A DNA stretch of 64,000 nucleotides from Neopestalotiopsis rosae (GCA_023078685.1 JALGAS010000010.1:1178001-1242000), one strand, 5' to 3'. Positions 34,339 to 47,700 are shown, counted from the stretch's first letter. Notes: a model not told the origin generated them from the letters alone. A program made the numbers and translations.

Positions 34339-35427
34339 ATGTCTGCGTCACCAGAATCCGCCACGCCGCCTACACCGCCGCCGAAAGCCTCTCCTATCTT
34401 CCCTCCCGGAGCTCCGCGCAAGGAAGAGCCTCCAGTCGGTTTCCACTACCTGGTGAACGACGAGATTCCCTCGACGCCGACATGGAAGACTTCTTTCGGG
34501 CCGAGCGAAAAGGTTGAGGAAGACAAGGCATGGGTCAGCAGCCTTACGTCGGCTGCAAAGGGCGAAGAGCAGAGGCGGCCCATGTGGGCCAACAGGAAGA
34601 AGGACCGGCGCATTTCACTACAATTGCCTACTATTCAACATGTTCCTGAGGAAAAGGATGCTGACGACTTGCTCCCGATTGCCAGTCCCTTGAGCTCGCG
34701 CCCGTCCCCCGACAAGCTCTACTTTTCCGGCAAAGCCAAGTCGCTGGAGGGCATTGCGCTCCGAGCATTTTGTCTGGGCATTTCACTGGCCCTCTCGGTG
34801 GTGGCCATCGCTGCCATTATTCTATTCTCGTCGTCCCCATTATGGCGCGTGCCGTTCTTCTTTGCGGCTCTTTCGCTGTTCCACTTTCTCGAATTTTGGA
34901 CTACGGCAAAGTATAACACGCAAGAAGCCAAAATTGATTCATTCCTCTTAACGGCAAACTGGCCAATGTACTTTATTGCCCACTCGGCGGCAACTATTGA
35001 GTGCTTCTTTACAAAGCTGATATGGCCGAATCGCTCATGGGCGCCGCTGTACACGGGCCACATTCTGCTCCTGATTGGACTTTTACTCGTTCTGGTTGGC
35101 CAGTTTGTACGGGCCACTGCCATGATGCAGCTCGGAACGAATTTCAACCATATTGTTCAAGATAGAAAGAAGAGGGGACACGAACTCGTGACCTCGGGCA
35201 TTTACGGAGTCATGAGGCACCCGTCCTACTTTGGCTTCTTCTATTGGGGCATAGGGACACAAATAGTCCTCGGCAACCCGATATGCTTCCTCGCGTATCT
35301 CGCTGTCCTCTGGCGCTTCTTTTCGACGAGGATCAGGGCCGAAGAGGCACATATGGCGCGCTTCTTTGGCGAGGATTTCACCGAGTACCAAAAGCGCGTA
35401 CCTACCATGATTCCCTTTATTCGTTAA
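34339..35427 (+). CDS. ste14: Protein-S-isoprenylcysteine O-methyltransferase (Ste14/ICMT)
   Basis: Predicted 362-aa ER membrane methyltransferase that methylates the C-terminal prenylcysteine of CaaX proteins such as Ras, Rho and mating pheromone. Single exon. An extended Ser/Pro-rich N-terminus (about 1-130) is unusual against the ~240-aa yeast enzyme. About six hydrophobic segments follow. The cofactor-binding C-terminal half has GTNFNHIVQDRKKRGHELVT, GIYGVMRHPSYFGFFYWGIG and RIRAEEAHMARFFGEDFTEY, including the invariant RHPxYxG and the paired Glu. It ends KRVPTMIPFIR. Start set at the ATG before SASPESATPP; an in-frame ATG at 34303 would add 12 residues. Confidence 0.94.
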   Translation: MSASPESATPPTPPPKASPIFPPGAPRKEEPPVGFHYLVNDEIPSTPTWKTSFGPSEKVEEDKAWVSSLTSAAKGEEQRRPMWANRKKDRRISLQLPTIQHVPEEKDADDLLPIASPLSSRPSPDKLYFSGKAKSLEGIALRAFCLGISLALSVVAIAAIILFSSSPLWRVPFFFAALSLFHFLEFWTTAKYNTQEAKIDSFLLTANWPMYFIAHSAATIECFFTKLIWPNRSWAPLYTGHILLLIGLLLVLVGQFVRATAMMQLGTNFNHIVQDRKKRGHELVTSGIYGVMRHPSYFGFFYWGIGTQIVLGNPICFLAYLAVLWRFFSTRIRAEEAHMARFFGEDFTEYQKRVPTMIPFIR

Positions 35428-36162
35428 TGGAATGTGGTTTCAAATGGACAGGCAAAATGAGGACGGCTAGAATAGATTTGGCATTGTGGCGTTTCGGATT
35501 CTTTTAGGAGAAATTGAATATGCATCGGGGCTTGGGAATTGGCATAAATTTCAGTGCATGTGTGGACATTGGGGTCTATCATGTCAATGGTAGGCAAGAT
35601 CATACCATTCCGGGTCTGAATTCACCAACAATATATTCAAAAGATATATGAGACAAGACTGTGAGGCATTTTGAGGTTACAACTTTAGAAATGGACGTAT
35701 TGCAACCGAGGGTTGCATCAAAGAGTGTAGTATCATGATAGGAAAAAAACAAAGGCCCTCTGAAGTATACTTCAGAGATGTTCTGTATGAGCACGGTGTA
35801 TCCTCCATTTCTTGGCCTATCCAGAGAAAATGTGATGAACACTCCGGCACATATACAGGCATGAATGACGCGCGGGCTCTTTAACCCGAATCCATATTTG
35901 GTAGTAAGAATATTGCTAGAGAGATCCTTCTGATCTGGCATATCTCCTCTGGGTTGTTATTGAACGATCAAATCACCATTTGCGACGTCAAGCGCAGAGA
36001 CAAACTAGTTGCTCATTTACAACGGGAACTGACTTAACTCTTAAGGATGGGGATTGATGACCTTGATCAAGAGCCCTTGAAATTCTTGGCTGCTCTAGTG
36101 GATTTATGTGCAGTTTTCATTTGTTTCTGATTTGACGGGGTACCTGAGGACTGTATCTATCT
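35428..36162. other. Intergenic between convergent genes
   Basis: 3' flanks of ICMT and of the NLR-like gene. The frame at 35600-35941 (minus) has no domain. No RNA or repeat recognised. Confidence 0.45.
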
Positions 36163-39100
36163 CTACGCAACCGGGCTCACTTCAATCTCATGATTGAGCA
36201 ATGTTTCGGTAACACACGTAGCCGCTGTGCTCTTGTTTTCGAGTAGGGTAACAATCTCTTTGTGTCCCAATCCTATAGCCACCTCCAAGGCAGTATAGCC
36301 AAATACGTCGCGTAGATGTAGATCGCAGGAATCCATCGACGAAAGGATCTCAACTACCTCGGTATGACCTTCCCACGAAGCCGCATGGAGAGGTGTGCAA
36401 CCAAACTTATATGCAAAGCCAATCGTCGCGCCGTGCTCGATTAAAATTTTGACCACTTCGGAGTGTCCCTTGACCGAAGCACAATGAAGCGCTGTTATTC
36501 CATCCATACCCGTGGCCGCGGGGTTGGCACCGCTTCTGAGAAGCAACTCGACCATTCTAATGTTCCCCAAGTACGAAGCAGATTGTAGAGTCGTGTATCC
36601 ATCTCCGTTCAAGAGTACCAGATCAGCACCATTTTCTGTGAACAGCCGAGTCAGTTCCAGGTGCTCGTTTTTAATGTTGTCGTTGAAAGAAGCCTTATGA
36701 AGCACTCTCTTTCCATACTTGTCCACGGCCTGAGCGTCAGCACCTCTTCCAAGGAACATATCAACCACTTCCAAGTGCCCATGGTACACAGCCATGTCAA
36801 TTGCCCTATCTCTCTTGTGATTGGCTATCGTGGGGTCAGCTTCATGCGTGAGAAGTAGGTCGACGATATCGAAAGATCCACGTGCTGAAGCAAACATTAA
36901 TGGCGTCCATCCTCTGTTATCCCTGATCGTATCGTTGGCACCATTTTGTAGTAGCGTATTAACGATTGGCAGGCACCCAGACATTGAAGCTATGTGGAGT
37001 GCTGTCCTACCACGCTTGTCTTTCATCCATAAGTCAGCGCCATGCGTAAGAAGGAGGTCGACGATGCTTGTGCATCCATGTTCTGAAGCAAGCATCAAGG
37101 GTGTGCTTCCCTCTGTATCACTGGCGGTTTGTTCAACGCCATATCTGAGAAGGAGCTCAACTATGCCACTGAGACCGCGCGCAGCAGCCCGTCGTAAGTA
37201 AAACCTCCCAGCCCTGTGCACATGTCGACTGCTTTCTTCAATAAGTAGCTCAGCCGCCTTTGTGTTTCCATGGGCCACAGCAAAATCAAATCTTGCATCT
37301 AGACGGTTGAGCCTGGATTGAAGAGCATCGACAGCTGCCATATACCCCATATCTTTAGCATTCGCCAATATTCTTTCAGTTGCATCGTCTTCAATGCTTT
37401 CAGAGAGAAGCCTCATCAAGTATGCTCCGTTCCAATGACAAGCAACGAGCATGAATACCTTGTCGGTTATTTGGACCGTGTCTGCTCTCTCTGAAATGAG
37501 GATCTCCATCACCCTCTGACCACAACGATAGTTTCTCGCAGCAGCTCTGACCATTTGTTCCGTGATGTGATTGACCTTCTCTCTTTTCTTGCGGAGAAGC
37601 ACTTCCAGTACTCGGTGACCGCTGTCCACATTGCTTGCAGCACCCCTCAGAAGTTCCTCCGTAAGCTGAATGTCGTCCAGATTCTTCTCCAGAAGCAGTT
37701 CCATTATATGAGCATCGAACCTTTCTGCAATAATGCACGTGACAGAGCTCGTGAAGGGAGGCTTGAGACTCGCCTTTCTCAGCAATACTTCCAGTACCTG
37801 CTGACCGCTAGTGGTATTCTTAGCAGCCGCAACGACTACTCCCTCGGTAAGCTGCACGTTGCAATCCCTCACGGCCTGAAGCATTTCTGTCATCTGCGGG
37901 CTATACAAATGGCTTTCTTCAGCAGCTTTGATGACCATTTCCCCCGACGGAATCTTATCTTCTCTCTTTTCCGAGGGGTTCACAGCGACGGCGCCGAAAT
38001 TTCCTATGATAGGACTTGCAATCACCTCCAGGGACTGGTTTTCGTTTTTCTTCTCCCTCACCCCTAGCAGCAACGCCATCACTTGTTGGCCACTTTCATC
38101 ATTTTCCATAGCGGTCATCATCATATTTTCCGTGATTCGAGTTCCGGCACCCATATTCTTCAAAATGGCCTTCAGAACATGCTGACCACTGTACCTGTTT
38201 GCGAAAGCCGCCTTGACCACTTCTTTTGTAATTTGTATCTCATCTCTCGTTTGCTCGAGTAGCAATTCGATGACCTGTTGGCCACTATCCCGGTTTCCAG
38301 CCGCGGCAATCACAATGTTTTCTGTGATTCGAACTTCGTCGCCCCTGTTTTCTAGTAGGGCCTTCATGACTTGCTGGCCGCTGCCTTCGTTCATTGCAGC
38401 AGCTCGGAGTACATCTTCTGTGATGACAACATCTGCCAACCCTTTACATATCTCAAACATACACTCCGTTACATTCGCATTGATCTCACCAGCGACTCGA
38501 ACAAGGTCGAGAATGCCCGCTGGGTTTTCGCAGTTCCGCAAGATCCATTGAACAACGGTCACATTGCCATGTATTGCTGCCGCATTCAGGGCATTGCCAC
38601 ACCTTCCCTCACTTCTCAATAACTGAGCTTCGTTGACCCAGATCTTGGAAACAATGCTTTGAAAACCAAGAAGGGAGGCGTAGTAAAGTGGTGCTGCGGC
38701 TTGATTACGTTGATAGTCACTGGTGTAATCAGGATCGTGGATGCTTAACCATCCAAGGAATGGCCCTCTGTACTCGTCACTGAAGAACAAACAAATTTGT
38801 TCTTCGAGCTCATTTTGATTGTCGATTTTCAGTCCCTCTATCGCATGTCGTGGCCAGTATTGGGCGGTGTAGGGGACAATTTTCTTCAGCTGGCGGTCTT
38901 GGTATACATGATCCTGGTGGATAAGTCCCCGCAGGGCAAACAACGCGATGCTCTTATTTGCTTGCTCCGCGGTGAAACGATACCACTGCGGGCTATCCTC
39001 ATATAGCTTGAGTACAAGGAATTCCTTCACCGAGAAATGCGCCAACTTGATTATTCGTGATGTGTCTTCATCGATGATGGTGACGAGAAGCGTCGAGCAG

Positions 39101-41392
39101 ATCTGAAGTACGTAGTCGGAATCCCGAAACCCAGCGATGGCAGCAATCTGGTCGGCCGCCAGTGGTTCCAATGCTACAGCCAGCCACATCATTATCTTCG
39201 CAACATGAGCGGCGTTCTCATCATCAATGGCGTCGAAAGCTTGCCGATATGCTTCTTCGAGATCCTTTGGAACACTGTCCATGGCTTTTCGTAGTTGCTC
39301 GATGTTGGGGCATTGGGCGAAACGCTTGATTTGCAGATCAGCCCATCGAAATCTCCTGTGAACGGTGAGTGCGTTGAACCAGATCAATGGTAGAATAGTC
39401 CCACCTCTCCTCATACTCAAGTAGCTTTTCTATGATCTGATCTCTCACGTCTTTTTGCCACGAGGCTAAACGACAGTCTTCAAGCGTAACCTTGACAAAT
39501 GTTTCCACGTCACTTCTGATAGGCTGCTCGATATCCAAATCGCAACTGGATACAGAACGAATATCTCTCTCGATATCTGTCTCTGGTCGACTTGTAACAA
39601 GTAGATGTAGGCTTGGGTGTGTCCTCCTAAGTATCTTGATGCAATGCAGCAAGCGATCCCTTTGTCCTTTCTTATCTTTGTGGGGGCACTCATCCAGTGC
39701 ATCGAGAACTATGTAAACATCTCGCGCAAGTAAGTCAATAGTACAGCTAAGAGCTGTGATGAGTTCCTCTAAAGAAGGGTCGCTTCCACGTTGACCATGT
39801 CGATCGTAGAGGGATCTCGTTTCTACTGGTAGAGGAGATGAACTGAGCTGCCGCATGATCGATCGTATCATTTGCGAGACATCTTGTGAAATGTGGCTGT
39901 CAAATCGAAAATACCAATAAGCTGAATGCGGGAAATTCTGTTGAAGATCTTGTATGATGGTTGAACTACAGATGGTCAGCAAGGTGCAGTCCTTTGGTAT
40001 GACCGATGGTTGACTACCATAATATCGTCTTGCCACAGCCCGCTTATCAATGTCAGCAATACTCTTTCAAAGCACTCAATTAGCATACCAACACCATGGA
40101 GCCATAGTAGGCCAGGCTCACGATCGCGCCAATTTTGATAGCTTCCATGTTCAAGAAGCCACTGGCCAGTACCAGCAGTATGTGTTTGTTGGGATTCATT
40201 CTGTGGGTTCGAGAAGTTCACGTCTTTCGAAGAAAGCCATTCAAGTATTGTCATTTCAGCTACGCCTACTCATTTGTCAACTTTGTTTTATGGTTCAGCT
40301 CCTAGATCACATACTATGTGTCTGTCCCACAAGTATTCTCGTTCTCTGATCTACTCGATCGACCTTCATGGTCAAGCCTTCAAGGGCATCGGTGACTGAC
40401 TGTGTGCGCTGCACCTCGACTTGTGGTATCTGTAGCAATAGCTCTTTCGAGTACGCTGCGGCTGTAGCAGCAGCATATGGCTGCCATTTCTTGTTCTTGT
40501 GAGAGTCAGCATAGTCGCTGATGCCACGAATGACTAGGCAGGGAAATGCTTCCATCAGACCTGCCGCCTCCATCTCGACGCATAGTATGCCCATATCCCG
40601 TAGCTTATCCCGTCTCTGAGAATCTTTGATGACCGTATTTGACGATCCGATGGTTCCATAATGGATACGGGGACCTTCTGTTCTTCGTGGCTCGCGTTCG
40701 ATCGTTCTAGAGATGTTGCAATTGTTGCAAGTTTTGCCACCCTCATGCGTGTAACTAGTTTCGAAGACACGATCACGTTCGGCGCCTGGAAAACTATATT
40801 TCTCTCTCATGCCAGGATACCTGGCCAGCATCTCACCCAGATATCGTGATATGCTGTTGCCGTGGAGGTTGTGCAAGGCCTTCAGGATTTCCACATGTGC
40901 AGCTAGCACATTTGGTGGCTTGCTCGGATGTCCTGTTACCACGAAGCCCTCCATTGTGGCTTTTCCACGATCGAATTGTATGACTCCCCCATAGGCTCCG
41001 CGAGAATGGCCGACAACGACATCACCAAGACGTATGTCGTTCAGATCATCGTCCTCATAATCCTCGTCGGGAATACCACCACCGACTCCCACCAGTAGCG
41101 CGAAGCGGATTTGACTGAAGTCATTCAAGAGCTGAGTAACCACCATAGCAGCCGCGTTGTTGCCAATCTCTGGCATACCGGCAACAACTACATTATGGTG
41201 GCCCATCTTGCCAAGCTTATACGCGTTCTGATCGCGGTCGGTACCGAGGTTCTCGTGTGCCTCGTCAAGCAATGCGAGCACCGGGCTCAACTCGTCTCCC
41301 ATGGGACAGATAATAGCGACGGTGTAGTCTCCATGACGAAGGCGACTTGGTGGCTCCGAACCGGTCAGATTGGTCTGACTATGACGAGCCAT
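36163..41392 (-). CDS. NLR-like protein: nucleoside phosphorylase-NACHT-repeat-ankyrin
   Basis: Predicted 1675-aa fungal NOD-like receptor. Exons 41392-40315, 40259-40089, 40042-40018 (25 nt), 39965-39405 and 39355-36163; junction phases all agree. Order: PNP/UDP-phosphorylase effector-type domain (about 22-330; YTVAIICPMGDELSPVLALL, VGVGGGIPD, GILCVEMEAAGLM), then the linker TILEWLSSKD. A NACHT NTPase follows with P-loop GVAGCGKTIL (about 416-425) and Walker B VYIVLDALDEC (about 507-517), then the winged-helix region with FRWADLQ and LAHFSVKEFLV. Next comes a private block of ~32-residue repeats (about 920-1270) and about ten ankyrin repeats to the end (about 1285-1660). Such proteins are thought to act in non-self recognition, with repeats sensing a ligand and NACHT oligomerising. 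Ligand and activity are unknown here. The P-loop is encoded across the 25-nt exon, so every splice matters. Confidence 0.9.
37380..38430 (-). repeat. Coding block of ~32-residue repeats within the NLR-like gene
   Basis: About ten diverged copies of a unit close to ITENIVIAAAGNRDSGQQV followed by a MxLLLxxRxDE-type helix. They lie between the post-NACHT helical region and the ankyrin repeats. The pattern of two short helices per unit resembles a solenoid but lacks the ankyrin TPLHxAA signature. One unit is split by an insert rich in Glu/Lys and Pro (around residues 1050-1085). Copies differ enough in sequence that recent unit shuffling is not apparent. Confidence 0.75.
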
Positions 41393-42195
41393 TTTCTACT
41401 GCAGATCAAGGTGCCTGCATGCGAAGGTCTTATACAGCGTGAGCTATCGTTAAGGGAGATTGAAACAAGGAAGACCGACTACAAGAGGAATGCAGTCCTG
41501 AAGGTGAGGTCATTACTCTACTTTTCAGTTCGGTGTCATCGCATCCAGGCTTCAATTATCTCGCATTAGGCTGAGCCGACATTCCCCAGAGCCCACAGTT
41601 CAATTGGGCAGCACGAGTCGTCTGGATTGCAGCTGCATAGGACTATTGATCCCGATGCGCTGATGTGAATGGTCGGGAAGCGACAGGGAGTGTGGAAAGC
41701 CCCTCTTCTGTAGGCAGGCTGAGGTCTGAAGCATATGGGCGAAGCTGTGCCATCGTAGCCGCGCGGCAATGAACCAAGAATGTGTATTCACACACATCAT
41801 AGACAAAGAACGATACTGCGAGCGTCACTAAGTTAAATTCTAATCGAAGTACCTTCGCCCCAAGAAGCCATGTTTGTCGCATGCCTGACTGTTGAACAAT
41901 TGATCTGCTTGGCCTGACAGCGTAGTGCTCGTACCGAAAACAGCTGCACATGAGACTTCAAATGCTCAAAATTCCGTTTCTTGAGATAGACTCAATGTGA
42001 AACATCAAGTAATACGGCTGTATCGTTGACATTAAATTTGCAAGTAGTTTAATATTACATGTAAGTATAATTCTACTCAGTTCTTCAGAGACTATGAGTC
42101 TACCCAAACTGATCAAAACTTTGCTAAATACAATAACGCGTCGAAGTAGTACTGGAATTTTTTTCACCTTGCTTTCACGGAAGAGGTAGAAGCGT

Positions 42196-42196
<1 letters not shown>

Positions 42197-42230
<34 letters not shown>
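42197..42230. repeat. Poly-C run (C34)
   Basis: Thirty-four consecutive C, flanked by AAGCGTT and TCTCACC, upstream of the NLR-like gene. Counterpart of the G26 run at 16.2 kb. Confidence 0.95.
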
Positions 42231-42232
<2 letters not shown>

Positions 42233-44760
42233 TCACCAGGATAGAATGAGGTTTGTAGTTCACTTGATCATTTGAAAACCCGCATAACGAGGACTGATGA
42301 AACATTACAAAATAAAGAGCTTGGAGGTTCATGCCAACGCCAGTGTGTCAGCATATCTCAGTAGTTCACTGGAGGCTCTATAAAACCAATAATCATCTAG
42401 CTAATTGTGCCTTCATGTGAGAAAATGTAAGTGAACGAAAGTAAATTCATGCAGAGAAGAGGAATCGCAGGCACATAATGGGAGGACTCGTATGCCTGGT
42501 CCACTCAGCACGCTGAAGTTTTGTCGGCAACTAGATTCACACCACCTCAAAAGGCTCTGAATGCACAGAGCGAGGGATAGCAGAGTTTCCAATTACTTTG
42601 TATAGCACTCTATGAACACAAGTTCTAGCGATCTAGTACATCTGGAGAACCAAATCATAGTAATTTCTAGTTTGTATTTGTAAATAGACGATACCCCTGG
42701 TACCCTTCAGTCGATTATAGACATCAAGTTCTGTCTAGCACCAGGCAGTATTAAAATGATCTAGACTTTGTGAATTAATGGAACAATGCATTTATGTCAT
42801 CTAGGAGGACCACTATTGGTTAGCGGTATGAAAGACATGGCTCAGGCGGCTATTGGAAAAGCTAATGATTGTAAGTATACATTGAATCGGATCTTGAGTG
42901 ACCAAGTAACATCTACGTGTCGCTTATCTCTTAACGAGCACTACATTCACCGGATATGTACTACAGGACTCCTGGACTTGTCATAATTTTGAGGCGACAA
43001 GCGGAGAACAATTTCCAAAGAGCATTTCTCAAAATTACTTGACAACGACAAGCTCGGACATCAACAATAACAACGACGATGTTGCCGATACACCACGATC
43101 TAAACAAGATTTCAACAATCTCAGATCGGAATGCTACCCAACCAGCCATTGACTGCCAGCCACCATCCGGCAATAGGATTCCCGGCCGAGTAAAGAAACA
43201 AATCAACCGCCCTTCGATATCACCATCTCTTCCTTTTCCCCTCCCTCGCCTCGGGCGGGGCGCGCGTTACCCGCGCACCGACTACCGAAAAGACCGAAGA
43301 CTTGCCTATTCCTTCCGCCTCGCCTGTCTCGGCCGCTTCTCATCTTGCATAGCCGAGCAAGCTTGATCGAAAGACAGAGAGTCTGGAACTTCTCCCTCTC
43401 TTAACCGGGCCACAAGCGAAACCGTGGCGCGCGGGGTGTGGATGGAGGAGGTTGGTCCCTCAAGGTTAGATGGACGTTTACCAAGATGAGAGGAATCTTG
43501 GTAAGAAAGAGGAGAAGTGAGGAGAAACAACAAGCAAACAAACAATCCAGATACCTGAACTAGATACTTAGGCGAATGTCCCCGGGTCCGGAGCCGGGCT
43601 GTTGCCCCATTGCCAACATCAGATGGGGAAGGGAAAACGGAGCTATAGCGAAGAGGTGCTATATTGGAGAGAGAGATCTGATGAACGATGGGCCAAGAAT
43701 CGGGCGTCTTTCGGTCTCTCGGGTTATCCGAGGAGATGTTGTTTGCAGTGAATGCCAAGTTCATGGTCGTCCGATGTAAGAAGGCTGGTTACGGCGGCTT
43801 CGCCATGGTGTTTCCGGTGGCCACTGGGGAACCAGTTTATCGAGGTGGACGGCCAGGGTCATACATTGCATAGTCTCACTGGCGTGAATCGTGAAGGACC
43901 ACGACTTCGAACGAGACCACCACTGAATGCTCGCCCATCCCACCATGACCACGTGCTCTCGGTCAGCGGAATTCGGAAAATAGAAGAGCTTCTCGTGGCA
44001 TTCATGTACTTGGGCAAGCTTTCGTTGCATATGACACGACTTGGTATCACCGCCCACACCCACACCCACCCAGAGACAAATCGCAGTCTGTCTCGTCTAG
44101 ATGATCAACCCAGATCTACGGGATATACTAGCTCGCGTTTCCTCGGAGGGTTTTAGTCTGGCAGTTTTGTTAGCGTTCACGAGTTTTAGAACTTGAGTTT
44201 TGTCGCTCCAATCAAACCAAACGCATTCCCCGTTCCCGGATATAGGAACTTGCCGTCCAGAACCAATAGGCATCCCGGGACGGTTCAACCAGCTTCCCGA
44301 ATCAGGAAACACACGAATTCACCATACGACGGGGGGAACGGGCGGGCGCACGAGCGAACGCCAGACCCTTTTCTTGCTTTCCCAGCTGCCTGTTCCGGCA
44401 AACACACATTCCGCTTCTGTTTGAGGGAATGTGCGTCTCGGCCAATTCCCGGCTTGGCGTCCCCAGCAGAGGGCTATTTGGGGGGTTCCACACTAACTTA
44501 CCATAGTAATGCCGATGGATTTTTTTGAATCTTTCTTTTTTAGTCACATATCGTCGAGGCAATACCTTGTCAGGGGTAGGCAGGCAGAGTGGGAAAAACA
44601 GAGAAAAGTGTAGAGGTCGGCGCCGAGACCTGCCTGACCTGTAGTGGTAGGTAGGTCTACGTCCCTGTGTGATGTAGAAGGGGCGTTTAAAGGAGTGATG
44701 AGGCGATATTGAGGCTGTTCCGCAAATGCCGGGCTATACTGTCACGCTGCCATTGTGGTT

Positions 44761-44785
44761 GCGTTGCGTTGCGTTGCGTTGCGTT
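44761..44785. repeat. (GCGTT)5 microsatellite
   Basis: Five perfect GCGTT units followed by a degenerate GTGTT. Confidence 0.9.
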
Positions 44786-47700
44786 GTGTTGCGGGGTTGG
44801 TCCAAGAGGCGAAACTGTACGTGAGGGTTTGTGCATGACCCAAGACCATTATTGCATTTCGACTCTGTTTCGGCAGGAATTACTAAGCTGATGTGTTCTA
44901 GTTTGCCATGTTTCAGGGCCTTTTCAATAGTTTGTTATTCTGCAGTCTATGCAGCAAGCATTTTTCCTATCAGCCAGGTTGCCAATATGTATATAGCAGG
45001 TGCATATATTCGCGTATGCTTTAGACTTGCTCCAGCTGCAGGTATCCCGCGATTGATAGGGCAATCTCTTCATTAATGACGAGGCTTGGTGACGAATGCC
45101 TGGCATGCTTCCTTGCGGGTCTAGGGGTTGAGAACTTTCGAGTACGTAAACCCAGCTGTCTGGAAATAAAGAGCTTCCAGAAAGCTTGGGATACTTATCT
45201 GCTCTTCGCTACTTCGTTGGCTTATGAACTCTCCCCATTGCGGTTGGCGAATAGCTCCCATTCGCCTGAAGATGAATCGCTCGCATTCATCGGATGTGGT
45301 AGCTATCCAAGATGATTTTATATAAATATCGGGCTTTCAATGTCTGTCACTGGAGGTTTCAGGCATAGTAGTAGCCTTGTAGGCTTTCGATTTTTTGGTA
45401 CAAGATGTCTGTCAAATCGAGTCAGTTATCCAAACACTTGGCTGTTGGTCATCAAGAACTACGATGGGTAATTGTGCTCCCAGAATGGACGACTGCAGTT
45501 GTCGTTGGGCACATGTCGTCCAAAGATATCGAGTGATACGTTCAAGCATGAAGCTTGCCGACGAGCTTATCTGAGACCATACAATGGAAAGGGTGGCGTG
45601 GGTGGATGGCGGCTGTCAGATCAAGGTTAGAAGATCCGGGGACTGCTCCGAGCACGGTCGTCTCCCGATGGAGTCAGTGGGAACAGGGTCTACAGATCAT
45701 TTGATGTTCGGGAAGAGAAACCGTTTTGGGGGATGACCATGGCCGCAGTGTTGCGGATGAGAGGGCATCGCGCGCATTGATGTTTTGCAGAAACCGTCGC
45801 AAGCACGAATTAGAACCCTGCCATTTCGTCCAGGCGACATTTCAGTCAATGGATTTGGATCCAGACAAGCTTCTACGGACAGGGTATGCCGATTTGGAGG
45901 GGCAACGGCAGGTAGGTATGCTCCGATAGTGACTGGACGTTGTCGGCCTGCAATTCTTGCTTTGCAAAAGAAAATGCTCTAAAAATTGATTAGTTTGTGC
46001 CCTTGATGAGTGTTGGGTTTTGGCCTATGTAGTTGATAACCACCAATTCCTGAGTTGACCATTGAGTACTTTGTAAACCCAATTGAAAGTTTATCTATTA
46101 GTGGACCGACGCTTGAAAGTCAAGTTGCAAGTCCAGCCGCGATATCCTCTGGCCCTATGCCATGGCACTGCAAGTGCAAAACCTCCGCAATGGCCAGGGT
46201 CCAGGATGATCCGCATCAATGGGAGAGGCCAAGATATTCATAGATAAGGAACTCGGGCGTCCACCTCAATTGGGTGAGGATGGGGACGTCGCTGCAAACG
46301 ACAGTCGCTGAAGGGCTTCTGTAGCGTACCTAGCAACCTGGCAGTATGTAGAGGCAGACCTTTGACCGGATGCAGAATCTGGGGTGATCCCGTACAGAAG
46401 AATCGAACGGCCGAAGAAGGCGAAGGTGTTCATTCAGGTGGGCCAGATAGATACCGCCCAGTCCCAGGGGGTCTGTGAGCCGGGGCGACTGCCGTTATGT
46501 GAGTTGCCAGCTACAATTGGTGATGAATATTGGTCATCACATACATCCTGGGAACGCTTTTTGCGCCATGTTGCTTACACAGTACTGTTCGGCGTTTGAT
46601 GAGCTGCTGCAGGGTCGCAGGGGTTATCTACTCCTCGCGCAGTTACGTGGCCGGCTCCAACGAAAGGGCAGTCAAACCGCAGCGACGATCAGGGGCGAAG
46701 AAATTCTGCAAATGGCGATGTGACGGTGTTTAGCAGGCTGAAATAATGTGACTCAATGCGCCCGCGCATGCAGCATGACAAACCGCACATGCCGCGAGGC
46801 GAGGGCCAGGCGGCTCAGGAATATCGAAGTTGCCGTGCTGCTTGGGGTGCTGGCTGGCTGAATATTCCCAATTCGAAAGTGCTGATCGCGAGAGGAAGAA
46901 ACCCGAGAAATGCGCATGGTTCTTGCAGCAGGCTGGATAGTCCGGCCGCATGCGTGCTCTATGGCTCGTGAACGATACAGCCTTACCAAACGGACGCGGA
47001 TCAATTACCCTCGTCGCAAATTGGCACCAATTCGGATCGCGTGGTGCTATAAGTCTTTCGAGCAGATACATTCTTTCTGGGCATCTTTGGTTGATCATTG
47101 GACTTGTCATCCTATATTGGCTCGGCCAGTACCATGGAGTTTGTTGTCCGGATTTAGAAGGTCCAGAGACTATAGCACCAGCCCAGCGAGCAGGCTAAAT
47201 GACATCAGATTTCTAGCCGGCCAGCGGGGCGGAGGCAGGGCTTGCAGCGTATGAGCGTCTTGAATACAGCGGCACGCTGTGCTAGATGAGCTTTACATGA
47301 TTTGCCTGACGGAGGTCTGATTCGCCATATACAGAAGCAGACGTCTCTCTTGAAGGCCCCGTATATCGGAGAAATGTGCTATAGTTTGCAGTCATTTATG
47401 ATCCTGCGCACAAGGAATTGCAGCACGCAATGGCGATGAATATTGATGAGGCTTCTAGGTCCGGCGCGAGTACATTGCTGAATACGGAAGGTCAGAGCTG
47501 GAGGGGGTCAGAAACCACGTTTCAAGCATGGTGAGCTTTCTCGCAGTGCTGCTGTGACATGGCAGGCTATCTAAAGAAATAACCGAAAAGCTTCACTTGG
47601 ACATCCAGGTTGGCATGTTTTTCGCTTTTGGCTGTATTCGAAGGGCGAGGAAAAGGCTGTAGCACATGGAAGACTATAAGGCCAAAGGCGAAGCTTGCCA

